DNA from: CAZFLD01 sp964519835
GTDB lineage: Bacteria > Spirochaetota > Spirochaetia > DSM-27196 > CAZFLD01
Reading direction: 5' to 3'
DNA: 31,893 nucleotides
NCBI GenBank assembly: GCA_964519835.1
Contig: CAZFLD010000051.1
Coordinates: 1 to 31,893, forward strand
The position numbers were made by a program, and so were the translations under genes. The notes beneath the pieces were generated by a model. That model was not told the DNA's origin, made no database searches, and saw nothing but the letters and a program-made list of their open reading frames with translations. Below, piece by piece: positions 1 through 8,149 of the stretch; the first letter of the stretch is position 1; each line of letters starts with the position of its first letter.

Positions 1-945
1 ACATATTTGGCGCTTTTGATCGTCCGGCCGGCTTTGACCCGGAGCTCTTTTGGTCGTGGAACGGGCGGCTCAATCGTGCCCGACTCCTCCACCAGCTTGC
101 GGTATTTCACAAATGGGACTCGGCGGCGCCCACCTTCATCCCCGTACGGGTCTCCCCTCCCGCTTTCACAACGGAAGCTCGTCGCGGCATGGGCACTTAG
201 GTTTGAAAACGGACTCCTCACCGGGCGCCGGGTGGTTTCGGACGAGCTGGAAAAGTCCGGCACGGCGGCAAATAAGACGATGCTCTACGCCTACCTCGAA
301 GTCCCCCCGACGTGGACGTGGTTCAACAACACGCAGTACGTCGACACGCTGAACCCAAAGGCCATGCGTGCCTTTATCGACACGACAAGCGAACGCTACG
401 CTCGGGCTGTCGGCGACACGTTTGGCTCGGTGGTGCCATGACCACGGCATCGCTCTGACGGGCCACATGATGGCCGAGGACTCGCTTGCATGCCAAACCA
501 CATGGGTTGGCGGGGCCATGAGGAGCCTCCGTCACTTTGGCCTGCCGGGAATCGACATGCTCTGCGACCGCGTGGAGCTTACCACCGCGAAGCAGGCCCA
601 GTCGGCCGCACGGCAAATCGGCGCGCCGGGAACTATGAGCGAGCTGTACGGTGTAACCAACTAAAACTATCCGGCGAGCATCGGCGAACACTCCCCGTGG
701 TGGTGGCGCTACGTTGTGATCGAGGACCACTGCGCCCCGGGCGGCACCGGCTAACGGTGGCGTTCGCGCTCCACGTAGAGCACAAGACACCCGTCGCTTG
801 CGGTGGGTGACCACCGGCTCGAGGGACATACAAGCCTAGACCTTGTCTGCTACGGGACACGGATCAACACCTTTGGGCAGCTGCACATAGTCGCGGAGGA
901 CTACCGTTGGTGGCGGCCCGAGAGCCGGCGGACGAGCGGCGTAGG
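1..945 (+). pseudogene. Decayed large glycoside hydrolase (rhamnosidase-like), remnants in several frames
   Basis: Pieces of one protein family appear in order but in shifting frames. Frame 3 near 36-120 reads FWSWNGRLNRARLLHQL, the usual N-terminal motif. Frame 2 near 118-150 reads GLGGAHLHPRTGL. Frame 1 at about 205-440 reads NNTQYVDTLNPKAMRAFI and onward. Frame 2 from about 437 reads HGIALTGHMMAEDSL, then PGIDMLCDR and SELYGVTN, followed by a TAA at 662. The same frame continues NYPASIGEHSPWW after a missing stretch of some 40 residues. Frame 2 near 827-945 gives LVCYGTRINTFGQLH, the C-terminal signature. The family, as I recall it, consists of large (about 1000-residue) putative glycosidases related to alpha-L-rhamnosidases; barely 300 codons remain here, so most of the gene is deleted. 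The family match is from memory of conserved motifs. The gene cannot make a functional enzyme. Confidence 0.75.
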
Positions 946-957
946 TCGCTGCGCGCC

Positions 958-1593
958 CTACATAACTCGTTCGGCGAGGAAGCCTCCGATTCCCGTCAGA
1001 AGCATCTCTATCGCCATGGTTGTAAGAATCATACCCATAAGCCGCTCGAGCGCGGCCACCAACCGTCGGCCCAAAATTCGGTGCAGGGCGTCGGAGAAAA
1101 AGAGGATCACCGCAGAGACGAACCAGGCGATCGCCAGCGCCGCCGCCCAAGTTCCGATACGTTCCGGCTCTTGAGTCGCGAAAAGGATCACCGTTGTCAT
1201 GGCCGACGGACCGGCGACCAGCGGCACGGCGAGAGGAACAATAAACGGCTCATCCTGGCGCTCCTCGCCGCGGGCGGCGTCGGCAGACCGGGGGAAAATC
1301 ATTCTGATCGCAATCAAAAAAAGAATAATTCCCCCGGAGATTCGGAGCGCCGACTCACTGATGTGCATTCCCTGCAGGATGTACTGCCCGAAGAATAAAA
1401 AAAGCCCTAAGATGACAAGCGCAATCAGCATTTCGCGCACGATAATCGGCTTGCGACGTTGTGCCTCGACGGGCTTTAAGGCGGAAATAAAGATCGGCAT
1501 GTTCCCGAGCGGGTCCATCACCAAAAACAACGTGATCGCGGCGGTGTAGATGGTCACGGAACCATCGTAACAGCGGCCGGCTTCACTTGCCAT
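958..1593 (-). CDS. MarC/YhgN family integral membrane protein
   Basis: A 211-residue polytopic inner-membrane protein with about six hydrophobic segments. It carries two hallmark motifs of the MarC family: VMDPLGNMPIF near the N-terminus and PLAVPLVAGPSAMTT in the second half, which look like an internal repeat. The family is often labelled NAAT transporter, but its substrate is not settled, and MarC itself is not truly a multidrug-resistance determinant. I chose the ATG at 1593 because AGGAAA precedes it by about six bases; an in-frame GTG at 1557, immediately before the first membrane segment, is possible. It is divergent from aroA, with 109 bp between them, and its 3' end abuts the decayed hydrolase. 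Family assignment is firm; substrate unknown. Confidence 0.88.
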   Translation of the reverse strand: MASEAGRCYDGSVTIYTAAITLFLVMDPLGNMPIFISALKPVEAQRRKPIIVREMLIALVILGLFLFFGQYILQGMHISESALRISGGIILFLIAIRMIFPRSADAARGEERQDEPFIVPLAVPLVAGPSAMTTVILFATQEPERIGTWAAALAIAWFVSAVILFFSDALHRILGRRLVAALERLMGMILTTMAIEMLLTGIGGFLAERVM

Positions 1594-1702
1594 GGTATTT
1601 TCCTGCGAACCGGTCCAAACCGTGGAACCGGCGTCCGCGGTATTCACACTTTTCGGACCAGTTACGATATTCTACACTTTTACGCGAGGAGGGCGAGGGT
1701 CG

Positions 1703-3040
1703 GTGGATCGGCGCATATCACCGGGGCGTATCGGCGGTTCCATCCGCGTTCCGGCATCCAAGAGTCACACAATTCGTGCACTGTTTATCGCACTGTCCGC
1801 GGACGGTCCCAGCCGTATCGGCCGGCCGCTCGAGTCACAGGACGGCGTTGCGGCCCTGTCGTGCATCCGCGCACTTGGTGCACAAGTCCACACCGAGCCC
1901 CACGGCCCCTGTCAAAATGACCGCGCCTGGATTGTGACGCCGACGGAGAAACTACTACCGCCGGAGAACGTTATCGATGTAGGCAACTCGGGCACTGCGC
2001 TCTATTTTGCGATTGCAACGGCGGCCCGCATCCATGGTTTTGCGGTCTTGACCGGCGACGAACAGATTAGGCGACGACCAGCGGGGCCACTTCTCGAAGC
2101 GTTGACCGAGCTCGGCGCAACGGCCATTTCGACGCGGCAAAATGACTGCGCGCCGATTGTTGTCGGCGGTGGTCTCGAGGGGGGCTCGGTTTTGATAGAC
2201 TGCCCCACCAGCCAGTACCTTTCGGCGCTGCTATTGGCCGCTCCTTTTGCCAACGAAACCATCAGAATCGATGTTGGGCTTCTCAACGAACGACCATACA
2301 TCGATATGACTATCGACTGGATGCGGTCCCACGGTGTTCCCGTAGAGCGGGAGGGATATGATCGGTTCGCGATAGCCCCAACCGCCGCCTTCTCTCCGGT
2401 TGAAAAAGACATACCCGGCGACTGGTCGTCGGCGGCGTTTTTTATGCTTGCAGCACTGGCCGCGCAATCCGATTTGCGGCTCGAAGGCCTCGATTCCACG
2501 GACAGCCAAGGCGACAAGGCAATTGTCGACTACTTGGCCAAAATGGGTGTGCCAATCGAGCGCACGGATACCGCCCTTCTCGTTCGGGGCTCCATGATCG
2601 ATGCTCCGGCGGCAGTGGAGCTCGATCTAAATGCCACGCCGGACGCGCTGCCGGCGATGGCACTGGCGGCCGCGTTCGCCGACGGGACAAGCACGCTGGG
2701 GAACGTGCCTCAGGCGCGTATCAAGGAGACGGACCGAATTGCAGTGCTGCGCCAGGAGCTCGCCAAGGTAGGCGTGGAGGCTGAGGAGCTGCCCGACGGC
2801 CTTGTTGTCCACGGAAAGGGCCGGCGGGCGCCGGCATCGCCGGGAGGCCCTCGGCCGGCGGGCGGCATTGCGGGCGGTGAAATCGACTCTCACGGAGACC
2901 ACCGTATTGCCATGGCCTTTGCCGCCGCGGCTCTGGGTGCAGGCGCTCCGATCACGATTCATAACGCGGATTGCGCCGAGATTACCGTGCCCGGCTTTTT
3001 TGACCTCCTCGACGACATTCAACGGGGCAAACCGGCGTGA
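1703..3040 (+). CDS. aroA: 3-phosphoshikimate 1-carboxyvinyltransferase (EPSP synthase)
   Basis: Sixth step of the shikimate pathway: joins phosphoenolpyruvate to shikimate-3-phosphate in the cytoplasm. 445 residues, normal family length. Visible motifs are VPASKSHTIRAL (residues 16-27, shikimate-phosphate binding Lys20-Ser21 and Arg25), GNSGTA (94-99), LTGDEQIRRRP (116-126, PEP-binding Arg), SQYLSALLL, KETDRIAVL, SHGDHRIAMA and the terminal VPGFFDLL. A Gly/Pro/Arg-rich insertion sits just before the HGDHR motif. The start is the GTG at 1703: the reading frame is open further upstream but without homology, and AGGAGG lies at 1687-1692, ten bases before it. A weak promoter-like pair (TTCACA 1643, TATTCT 1668, 19-bp spacer) precedes it. 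The stop overlaps the start of the HAD phosphatase by 4 nt, so the two are probably translationally coupled. Confidence 0.95.
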   Translation: MDRRISPGRIGGSIRVPASKSHTIRALFIALSADGPSRIGRPLESQDGVAALSCIRALGAQVHTEPHGPCQNDRAWIVTPTEKLLPPENVIDVGNSGTALYFAIATAARIHGFAVLTGDEQIRRRPAGPLLEALTELGATAISTRQNDCAPIVVGGGLEGGSVLIDCPTSQYLSALLLAAPFANETIRIDVGLLNERPYIDMTIDWMRSHGVPVEREGYDRFAIAPTAAFSPVEKDIPGDWSSAAFFMLAALAAQSDLRLEGLDSTDSQGDKAIVDYLAKMGVPIERTDTALLVRGSMIDAPAAVELDLNATPDALPAMALAAAFADGTSTLGNVPQARIKETDRIAVLRQELAKVGVEAEELPDGLVVHGKGRRAPASPGGPRPAGGIAGGEIDSHGDHRIAMAFAAAALGAGAPITIHNADCAEITVPGFFDLLDDIQRGKPA

Positions 3041-3702
3041 GCTATGCGGTAACACGGGTCTGTGTCTTTGATGTAGATCACACGATCACGGCCCATTCCA
3101 CGGCGAAGCGGTTTGTGCAGGTCGCTCACCACGCGGGACTCTTTTCCCTGTGGGACATGATTACCCTGCCGCTCTACTACCTGCGCTACCGTCGAGGAAC
3201 CATGAAGACAAGTCAGCTTGAAAAGGGTGTGCCACAACTGAACGGGAAGGCAAAGTCACAAATCGAAGAGATCAGCCGAGAGTGCTACGCCAAAAAAATC
3301 AGACACGACATCTACCCCGGCGCCCGGAGCCTGGTCGCGGAGCACAAGCAGGCGGGCGACCACCTGTGCCTGGCAAGCGCCTCATTTGAGACACTGCTCC
3401 GCCCGCTCGCCGACGATTTGGGTATCGACCACGTCATCGGCACTCGGCTCGAGTTTCTGGACGGCTACGCCACCGGCGGTACCGTCGGGGGGCCCTGTTT
3501 TGGGCCCGAGAAGCACCGGCGAGTCTCGGAGTACGTTGCCGGACTCGGCACCTCCCTCGATCAATGCGCGTTCTATTCGGACAGCTCATACGATCTCCCT
3601 CTCCTCGAGACGGTCGCTCGGCCGGTGGCGGTAAACCCGGACCCGATTCTCAGGAAAGAGGCAAATAAGCGCGGCTGGCCGATCAAGGAGTTCGACCTGT
3701 GA
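3037..3702 (+). CDS. HAD-IB family phosphatase (SerB-like)
   Basis: A 221-residue haloacid-dehalogenase-superfamily hydrolase of subclass IB, the group that includes phosphoserine phosphatase. All four motifs are present: FDVDHT (residues 11-16, nucleophile Asp12 and acid/base Asp14), the serine of LASASFETLL, the lysine of GPEKHRR, and the metal-binding YSDSSYDLPLL. A helical cap lies between motifs I and II. The GTG start at 3037 overlaps the aroA stop (GTGA), implying coupling to aroA. The substrate cannot be told from sequence; phosphoserine, another small phosphate ester or a phospholipid-type substrate are all open. The adjacency to aroA may be simple operon packing rather than a shared pathway. 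Confidence 0.88.
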   Translation: MSYAVTRVCVFDVDHTITAHSTAKRFVQVAHHAGLFSLWDMITLPLYYLRYRRGTMKTSQLEKGVPQLNGKAKSQIEEISRECYAKKIRHDIYPGARSLVAEHKQAGDHLCLASASFETLLRPLADDLGIDHVIGTRLEFLDGYATGGTVGGPCFGPEKHRRVSEYVAGLGTSLDQCAFYSDSSYDLPLLETVARPVAVNPDPILRKEANKRGWPIKEFDL

Positions 3703-3743
3703 TTGCAGTCACCGCACCCGATGCGCCTGAGCGTTGGTCCGAG

Positions 3744-3765
3744 GCTGGCGCCGGCCGGCGCCAGC
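3744..3765. repeat. 22-nt perfect palindrome between convergent genes (probable hairpin terminator)
   Basis: Two 11-base arms, GCTGGCGCCGG and its exact reverse complement, abut with no spacer. It lies 41 nt after the HAD stop and 4 nt beyond the AEC permease stop on the other strand. In RNA either strand could fold a very stable hairpin, but no T-run follows on either side, so it is not a canonical rho-independent terminator. A two-way transcription block or mRNA 3' stabiliser is the likeliest role. Confidence 0.55.
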
Positions 3766-3769
3766 AAGG

Positions 3770-4729
3770 CTAAAAGAGGGCCGTGCCGAGGAGCAGAAAT
3801 ACGGGAAGCGTGATGATCATGGCCGCGTACGTTGTGGTGATGCCGCCGCCGATGTATTGCACTTCGTCGGAAGCTCCGTAGGCCCGTGTTGCGATCAAGA
3901 TATTTGTCGCGGGCGGCACCGCAAGCTGCAACAACAGCGCCAGCTTGATGCCCGCGGCGAGGGTGGGAGGAAGGCCGGGCATCGGCACCACAATCAAGAG
4001 CGGCAGGATCAGGGCCGGTAGCGCAACCATCTTGATTCCCACAAACGCCACAAACTCTCGTCGGATACTAAACCGTTTTGTGGGAACGCTTGCGAGTATT
4101 CCTCCCAGAACAATAAGAATAAGATCCAGGGCGATGGCGCCCGCCCAACCCAACGGAACCGACACAAACGTCGGAAAGTGGGTTCCCAGGTCGAATGCTG
4201 CAACAAAAAAGCCTACAAGCAGGCCAATCAACGGCATGTTGAGCTTGAAATAAAACCGTTTGCCCTCCGTTTTTGCAATTGCCGCCACCACGACCGTCCA
4301 GAAGATCAGATTAAACGCAAAGACAAACAGGAACATGTACACCAACACGCCACCGGTGGTCAGCGAGGAAAGGATGGGCAGCGGAATATAGCCTGCGTTT
4401 TGGACGGCGAACATAAGCAGGAGCTCTTTTCGGCGGTCGTGCGGGAAAACGGAGAGCTTGGAGACACAGAGCCCCCCGAGCCAAAACAGCAGACCCATGA
4501 TGACAAAACAGGCAACAAAAGACCCGACCATCCACGGCCATCCCGCAGCTACCGCCTCGTCCCAGCCGAGGGGGAAGTTGTGCACGCTGTACATCGGAAA
4601 GACGATGTTGATAGTCACAAAGAGCAGAACGGGCAGGACGTACCGCTTGAAGCCGGGGATCTTGAAGATGATGTAGCCGCCGACCGTTAGGCCGACCAAA
4701 CGGCCGACGGCGAGGAGAATGGGACCCAC
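3770..4729 (-). CDS. AEC (auxin efflux carrier) family permease
   Basis: A 319-residue membrane protein with about ten hydrophobic segments across its whole length. QNAGYIPLPIL in the first half and LQLAVPPATNILIA in the second resemble the broken-helix motifs of the AEC (mem_trans) family, whose bacterial members export or exchange small organic acids such as malate. The start is a GTG at 4729 with only a weak upstream AAAGAG; the hydrophobic first helix begins at once, so little extension is likely. It lies 88 nt downstream of htpG on the same strand, without a clear terminator between them, and converges on the HAD phosphatase. The transported substrate is unknown. Confidence 0.85.
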   Translation of the reverse strand: MGPILLAVGRLVGLTVGGYIIFKIPGFKRYVLPVLLFVTINIVFPMYSVHNFPLGWDEAVAAGWPWMVGSFVACFVIMGLLFWLGGLCVSKLSVFPHDRRKELLLMFAVQNAGYIPLPILSSLTTGGVLVYMFLFVFAFNLIFWTVVVAAIAKTEGKRFYFKLNMPLIGLLVGFFVAAFDLGTHFPTFVSVPLGWAGAIALDLILIVLGGILASVPTKRFSIRREFVAFVGIKMVALPALILPLLIVVPMPGLPPTLAAGIKLALLLQLAVPPATNILIATRAYGASDEVQYIGGGITTTYAAMIITLPVFLLLGTALF

Positions 4730-4817
4730 GCTATGGCTCTTTCCGGGCTACTCGACGCGGGAACGAGCCACGACTGCAAATGCCCGCCGCGTCACCATTC
4801 CGATTGCGCCTCGAAGC

Positions 4818-6686
4818 TTATAGAGCCTTGGACAGCATCCGGTTCAGGCGCTTCACAAACTCCGCGGGTTCCTTGAGGTCCCCACCCTCCACAAGCAGCG
4901 CCTGCTCATACAGCAAAAAGCTGATGTCGGCGACCGCTTCCTCGTCTTCCGTCTCTTTGAGCCGTTCGACGATGTAGTGGTCCGGGTTGATCTCGAGAAT
5001 CGGCTTGCTGTCCGGCATTTCCGACTGCCCCATGGCTTTCAAGAGCTGCTGCATCTTCATTGTGGGATCGTTTTCGTCCACGACGATGCAGGACGGACTG
5101 TCGGCAAGGCGCACCGAAACACGGACATCTTTCACCTGATCTCCCAGCGCCTTTTTGATTTTGTCGACAACGGGCTTGGTCTCTTTTTCCTTTTTCTTCG
5201 AGGTCTTTGCGTCGAGGTCGTCGCCGGCGTCGCTCCGGTTCACGGCCTTTATCTCGGTGTCCTTGTACTTCCCAAGCGTCGGTACGACTATCTCGTCGAT
5301 GTCGTCGTCCATGATTAGAACTTCGATGTCTTTTTTATTGTAAGCTTCGAGGAGGGGTGAGTTGCGTAACACCGCCTCCTTGTCGCCGCTGATGTAATAG
5401 ATGGCCTTCTGATCCGGGAGCATGCGGGTCTTGTACTCCTCGAGGCTCGTATAGCCGTCGGCCTTTGTCGATTTGAACCGAACAAGCTCCATAAGCTGAT
5501 CACGATTGGCAAAGTCCGAGTAGAGCCCCTCTTTGAGGGGGCGGTTGAACTCTTCTATAAGAGTCTTGTACTTCTCGGGCTCCTCTTGGGCAACACGAGC
5601 AAACTCGTTCAAGAGCTTTTTTACCGACTGGCTCTTGATGTTGGCGAGGACTTTGTTTTGCTGCAAAATCTCGCGGCTCACGTTAAGCGGCAGGTCCTCG
5701 GAATCGATAATACCCCGGACAAATCGCAGGTAACTCGGCATAAGCTCTTTTTCGTCGTCGGTGATAAACACCCGCTGTACGTAGAGCTTGACGCCCGGCC
5801 TGTAGTCGACCTGATACATGTCGAAGGGCGCCTTTTTTGGCACAAAAAAGAGGGTGGTGTATTCGAGCGTGCCTTCGGCCTTTGTGTGTAGATAGAAAAG
5901 GGGCTCGTCGCTGTCGTGGGCGATAGTCTTGTAGAACTCGGCGTAATCTTCGTCCGTCAAGTCACTCTTCGACCGCTTCCAAAGGGCGGAAGCGACGTTG
6001 ATCTGTTCCTCGGTTTGGGATCGTGCCTTTTCTTTACCCTGGTCGTCGTACTCCATCTTTTCGTAATGGAGGTAGATGGGAAAGGCGATGTGGTCCGAGT
6101 ATCGCTTGACGATCTCCTGAATCTGCCACCGGGTGGCGTACTCCTTGCCGTCCTCGCTCAGGTGAAGAACAACGGTGGTCCCGTGGCCGTCGCGGTCGGC
6201 TGCCGAAATCTCATAGCTTCCCTTGCCGTCGCTCTTCCATCGGTATGCCGTATCTTCACCGGCCTTTTGGGTGATCACCTCCACCTCGTCGGCAACCATA
6301 AAGGCGCTGTAGAATCCGACCCCAAACTGGCCGATGAGGTTTGCGTCTTTTTTGGCGTCACCGCTCAACGTGGACAAAAAGCCCTTGGTGCCCGAGCGCG
6401 CGATTGTACCAAGCTGCTCGACCAAGTCCTCCTCGTTCATACCGACGCCGGTATCACGAACGGTGAGTGTTTTTTTGTCCTTCTCGTCGAACTCGATGTC
6501 GATGCGGGGGGCAAACTCGAGGGACTTGTAGGCGTCGTCGGTAAGGGTCAGATACTTGAGCTTGTCCAGAGCATCGGACGAGTTGGAGACAAGCTCGCGC
6601 AGAAAGATTTCACTGTGCGAGTAGAGTGAGTGAATGATTAAGTTGAGAAGCTGACTCACCTCAGTTTGAAATTCGTGTTTTGCCAT
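4818..6686 (-). CDS. htpG: Molecular chaperone HtpG (Hsp90)
   Basis: ATP-dependent cytoplasmic chaperone, 622 residues, the usual bacterial length. The N-terminal GHKL ATPase domain shows FLRELVSNSSDALDKL (catalytic Glu31, Asn35, Asp39), RDTGVGM (77-83) and the lid motif GQFGVGFYSAFMV. The middle domain contains SREILQQNK and the C-terminal dimerisation domain ends at RMLSKAL, with no eukaryotic MEEVD tail. The ATG at 6686 is preceded by GGAGGAA at 6691-6697, an excellent ribosome site. A strong promoter candidate lies at 6773-6801, giving a leader of about 80 nt. No CIRCE inverted repeat is seen upstream, so HrcA control is not supported. Confidence 0.97.
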   Translation of the reverse strand: MAKHEFQTEVSQLLNLIIHSLYSHSEIFLRELVSNSSDALDKLKYLTLTDDAYKSLEFAPRIDIEFDEKDKKTLTVRDTGVGMNEEDLVEQLGTIARSGTKGFLSTLSGDAKKDANLIGQFGVGFYSAFMVADEVEVITQKAGEDTAYRWKSDGKGSYEISAADRDGHGTTVVLHLSEDGKEYATRWQIQEIVKRYSDHIAFPIYLHYEKMEYDDQGKEKARSQTEEQINVASALWKRSKSDLTDEDYAEFYKTIAHDSDEPLFYLHTKAEGTLEYTTLFFVPKKAPFDMYQVDYRPGVKLYVQRVFITDDEKELMPSYLRFVRGIIDSEDLPLNVSREILQQNKVLANIKSQSVKKLLNEFARVAQEEPEKYKTLIEEFNRPLKEGLYSDFANRDQLMELVRFKSTKADGYTSLEEYKTRMLPDQKAIYYISGDKEAVLRNSPLLEAYNKKDIEVLIMDDDIDEIVVPTLGKYKDTEIKAVNRSDAGDDLDAKTSKKKEKETKPVVDKIKKALGDQVKDVRVSVRLADSPSCIVVDENDPTMKMQQLLKAMGQSEMPDSKPILEINPDHYIVERLKETEDEEAVADISFLLYEQALLVEGGDLKEPAEFVKRLNRMLSKAL

Positions 6687-6772
6687 GTGATTCCTCCGGT
6701 TGCCGCAGACTCGTTACGGCGATTCAATCGGCCGTGTTGTTCTGCGAAGTCGGGTTGTTCTAGTGTGACGCG

Positions 6773-6801
6773 AATATACCAAGTGCCGAGTCGGACGGCA
6801 A
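6773..6801 (-). promoter_or_regulatory. htpG promoter candidate
   Basis: On the minus strand TTGCCG (6801-6796), a 17-bp spacer and TATATT (6778-6773) form a good sigma-70-type promoter. The -35 box sits directly after the argA stop. Transcription would begin near 6766, leaving an 80-nt leader ahead of htpG. This is a motif match only. Confidence 0.5.
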
Positions 6802-8139
6802 TTACATCACATCAAGGACGTATATGCGGCTGTTGCGGCCGGGATCGTAGCTGCGACGCCGCTCTTCGGGTAGCTCGGCCACCGCGCCCTGCCGGAAACC
6901 AAGGCTCTCGAACCAGTCCGAGGTTGCGGTTGTCAGGGCTACCACACGCTTGAAGCCGCGGGCGCGGGCGCGATCGAGCAGGTAGGCAACAAGACGACGC
7001 CCGATCGAGAGGTGGGCAAAGCGCTCGTCTACGGCCACCGCGGCGATTTCGCCGGCATGGGCCGAGCGGTGGTGCAGGGCGGCGCAGCCGTGGACGGTGC
7101 CGTCCGTCTCGTACACAACGTAGTCGCCCGCGGCTTCCGCGATGTCCTCCTCACTCCGCGGCAGGAGAACCCGCTTGTCCACCAGCGGCTGCATAAGCCG
7201 TAGCACCTCAGCCACGTCGTCGACCCCCATCGGCCTGATGTTCTCGTATTCGTTGGTGTAGATCATGGTGCCGGACCCGAGGCTCGAGAAGATCTCCCGC
7301 AGAATCACACCCTCGATGCGACCGTCGACGATGTGAGCGCGGTTTACGCCCTTCGCACACGCGTCGAGAGCCACACGCAACAGGGTCTTGTGGGAGCTTT
7401 CGGCGCGAATCGCCCCCGCCGCGAGCAACCGCTCTGCTTGCTCCAAGTCCAGCCGGGACACACGCCCCTCAGGAGTCACCACCTCGGCGGGGATCGCGTC
7501 CGCGTGGTCGGCATCCATGCCATCCCGGGTCAGCGGAGCTTCGGCCTCCACAAAAAAGAGCTTTTCGGAATCGAGCTCCACCGCCAATCGACGGGCCAGC
7601 TCCACCGAGGAGATGTTGTAGGGCCGCCCCGCAGAACTCCAGCCGATGCACGGAAAGATCGGCATCAGGCCCTCGTCGAGCGTCCGGCGAAGAAGCCCCA
7701 GGTCGATGCGGTCTACAACGCCGGAGTCGCCGTAATCGACACCGTCCCGAACACCAAGACTCCGTGCGCGCACCCAGTTTCCGATGACCGCGTTTGTGTT
7801 GTGGCCCGAAAGCTGTGTCATAACACGGTTGGCAACATCAAAGGCGGCCATCTTGATAAACGGCATGGCCTCGGGGCTCGAAATCCGTACGCCGTCCACC
7901 AACTCGCAAGCGACGTTATACTTCTCGAGAATTTGATCGATCCGCCGACGAGCGCCTGGCACGAGGACCACCCTGATCTCCACCTGGTGCAGAAGAACAA
8001 GATCGCGCACCGTAAGCGGGAAAAAGGAAGCGCTGACTACGTCGTAGTCGATGTGAAAGACAAAGGTGGCCCCCCGAAACCGATGGGCGTACATAAACAC
8101 ATCACGAATCAGCCCAACCGGATCGACATGCTCCGTCAC
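6802..8139 (-). CDS. argA: Amino-acid N-acetyltransferase (N-acetylglutamate synthase)
   Basis: First step of arginine synthesis: acetylates glutamate with acetyl-CoA. 445 residues, the length of the classical two-domain ArgA. Residues 1 to about 290 form an amino-acid-kinase-like fold that in this family is regulatory and typically senses arginine. Residues 295-445 are a GNAT domain, beginning at YENIRPMGVDDVAEVL and including AAVAVDERFAHLSIGRRLV, the acetyl-CoA loop, and SDWFESLGF. The start is the GTG at 8139 behind a weak AGGCGGA. It begins 10 nt after the stop of the secreted protein gene, so the two probably share a transcript. Confidence 0.9.
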   Translation of the reverse strand: MTEHVDPVGLIRDVFMYAHRFRGATFVFHIDYDVVSASFFPLTVRDLVLLHQVEIRVVLVPGARRRIDQILEKYNVACELVDGVRISSPEAMPFIKMAAFDVANRVMTQLSGHNTNAVIGNWVRARSLGVRDGVDYGDSGVVDRIDLGLLRRTLDEGLMPIFPCIGWSSAGRPYNISSVELARRLAVELDSEKLFFVEAEAPLTRDGMDADHADAIPAEVVTPEGRVSRLDLEQAERLLAAGAIRAESSHKTLLRVALDACAKGVNRAHIVDGRIEGVILREIFSSLGSGTMIYTNEYENIRPMGVDDVAEVLRLMQPLVDKRVLLPRSEEDIAEAAGDYVVYETDGTVHGCAALHHRSAHAGEIAAVAVDERFAHLSIGRRLVAYLLDRARARGFKRVVALTTATSDWFESLGFRQGAVAELPEERRRSYDPGRNSRIYVLDVM

Positions 8140-8149
8140 GGTGTTCCGC

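Noticed and set aside
1592..1702. Upstream extension of aroA to the ATG at 1592
   Set aside because: The extra 37 residues have no resemblance to EPSP synthase, and a strong ribosome site precedes the GTG at 1703.
5916..6629. 237-codon plus-strand frame
   Set aside because: Antisense to htpG; a by-product of high GC content.
6687..6801. CIRCE element for htpG
   Set aside because: The TTAGCACTC-N9-GAGTGCTAA pattern is absent from the leader.
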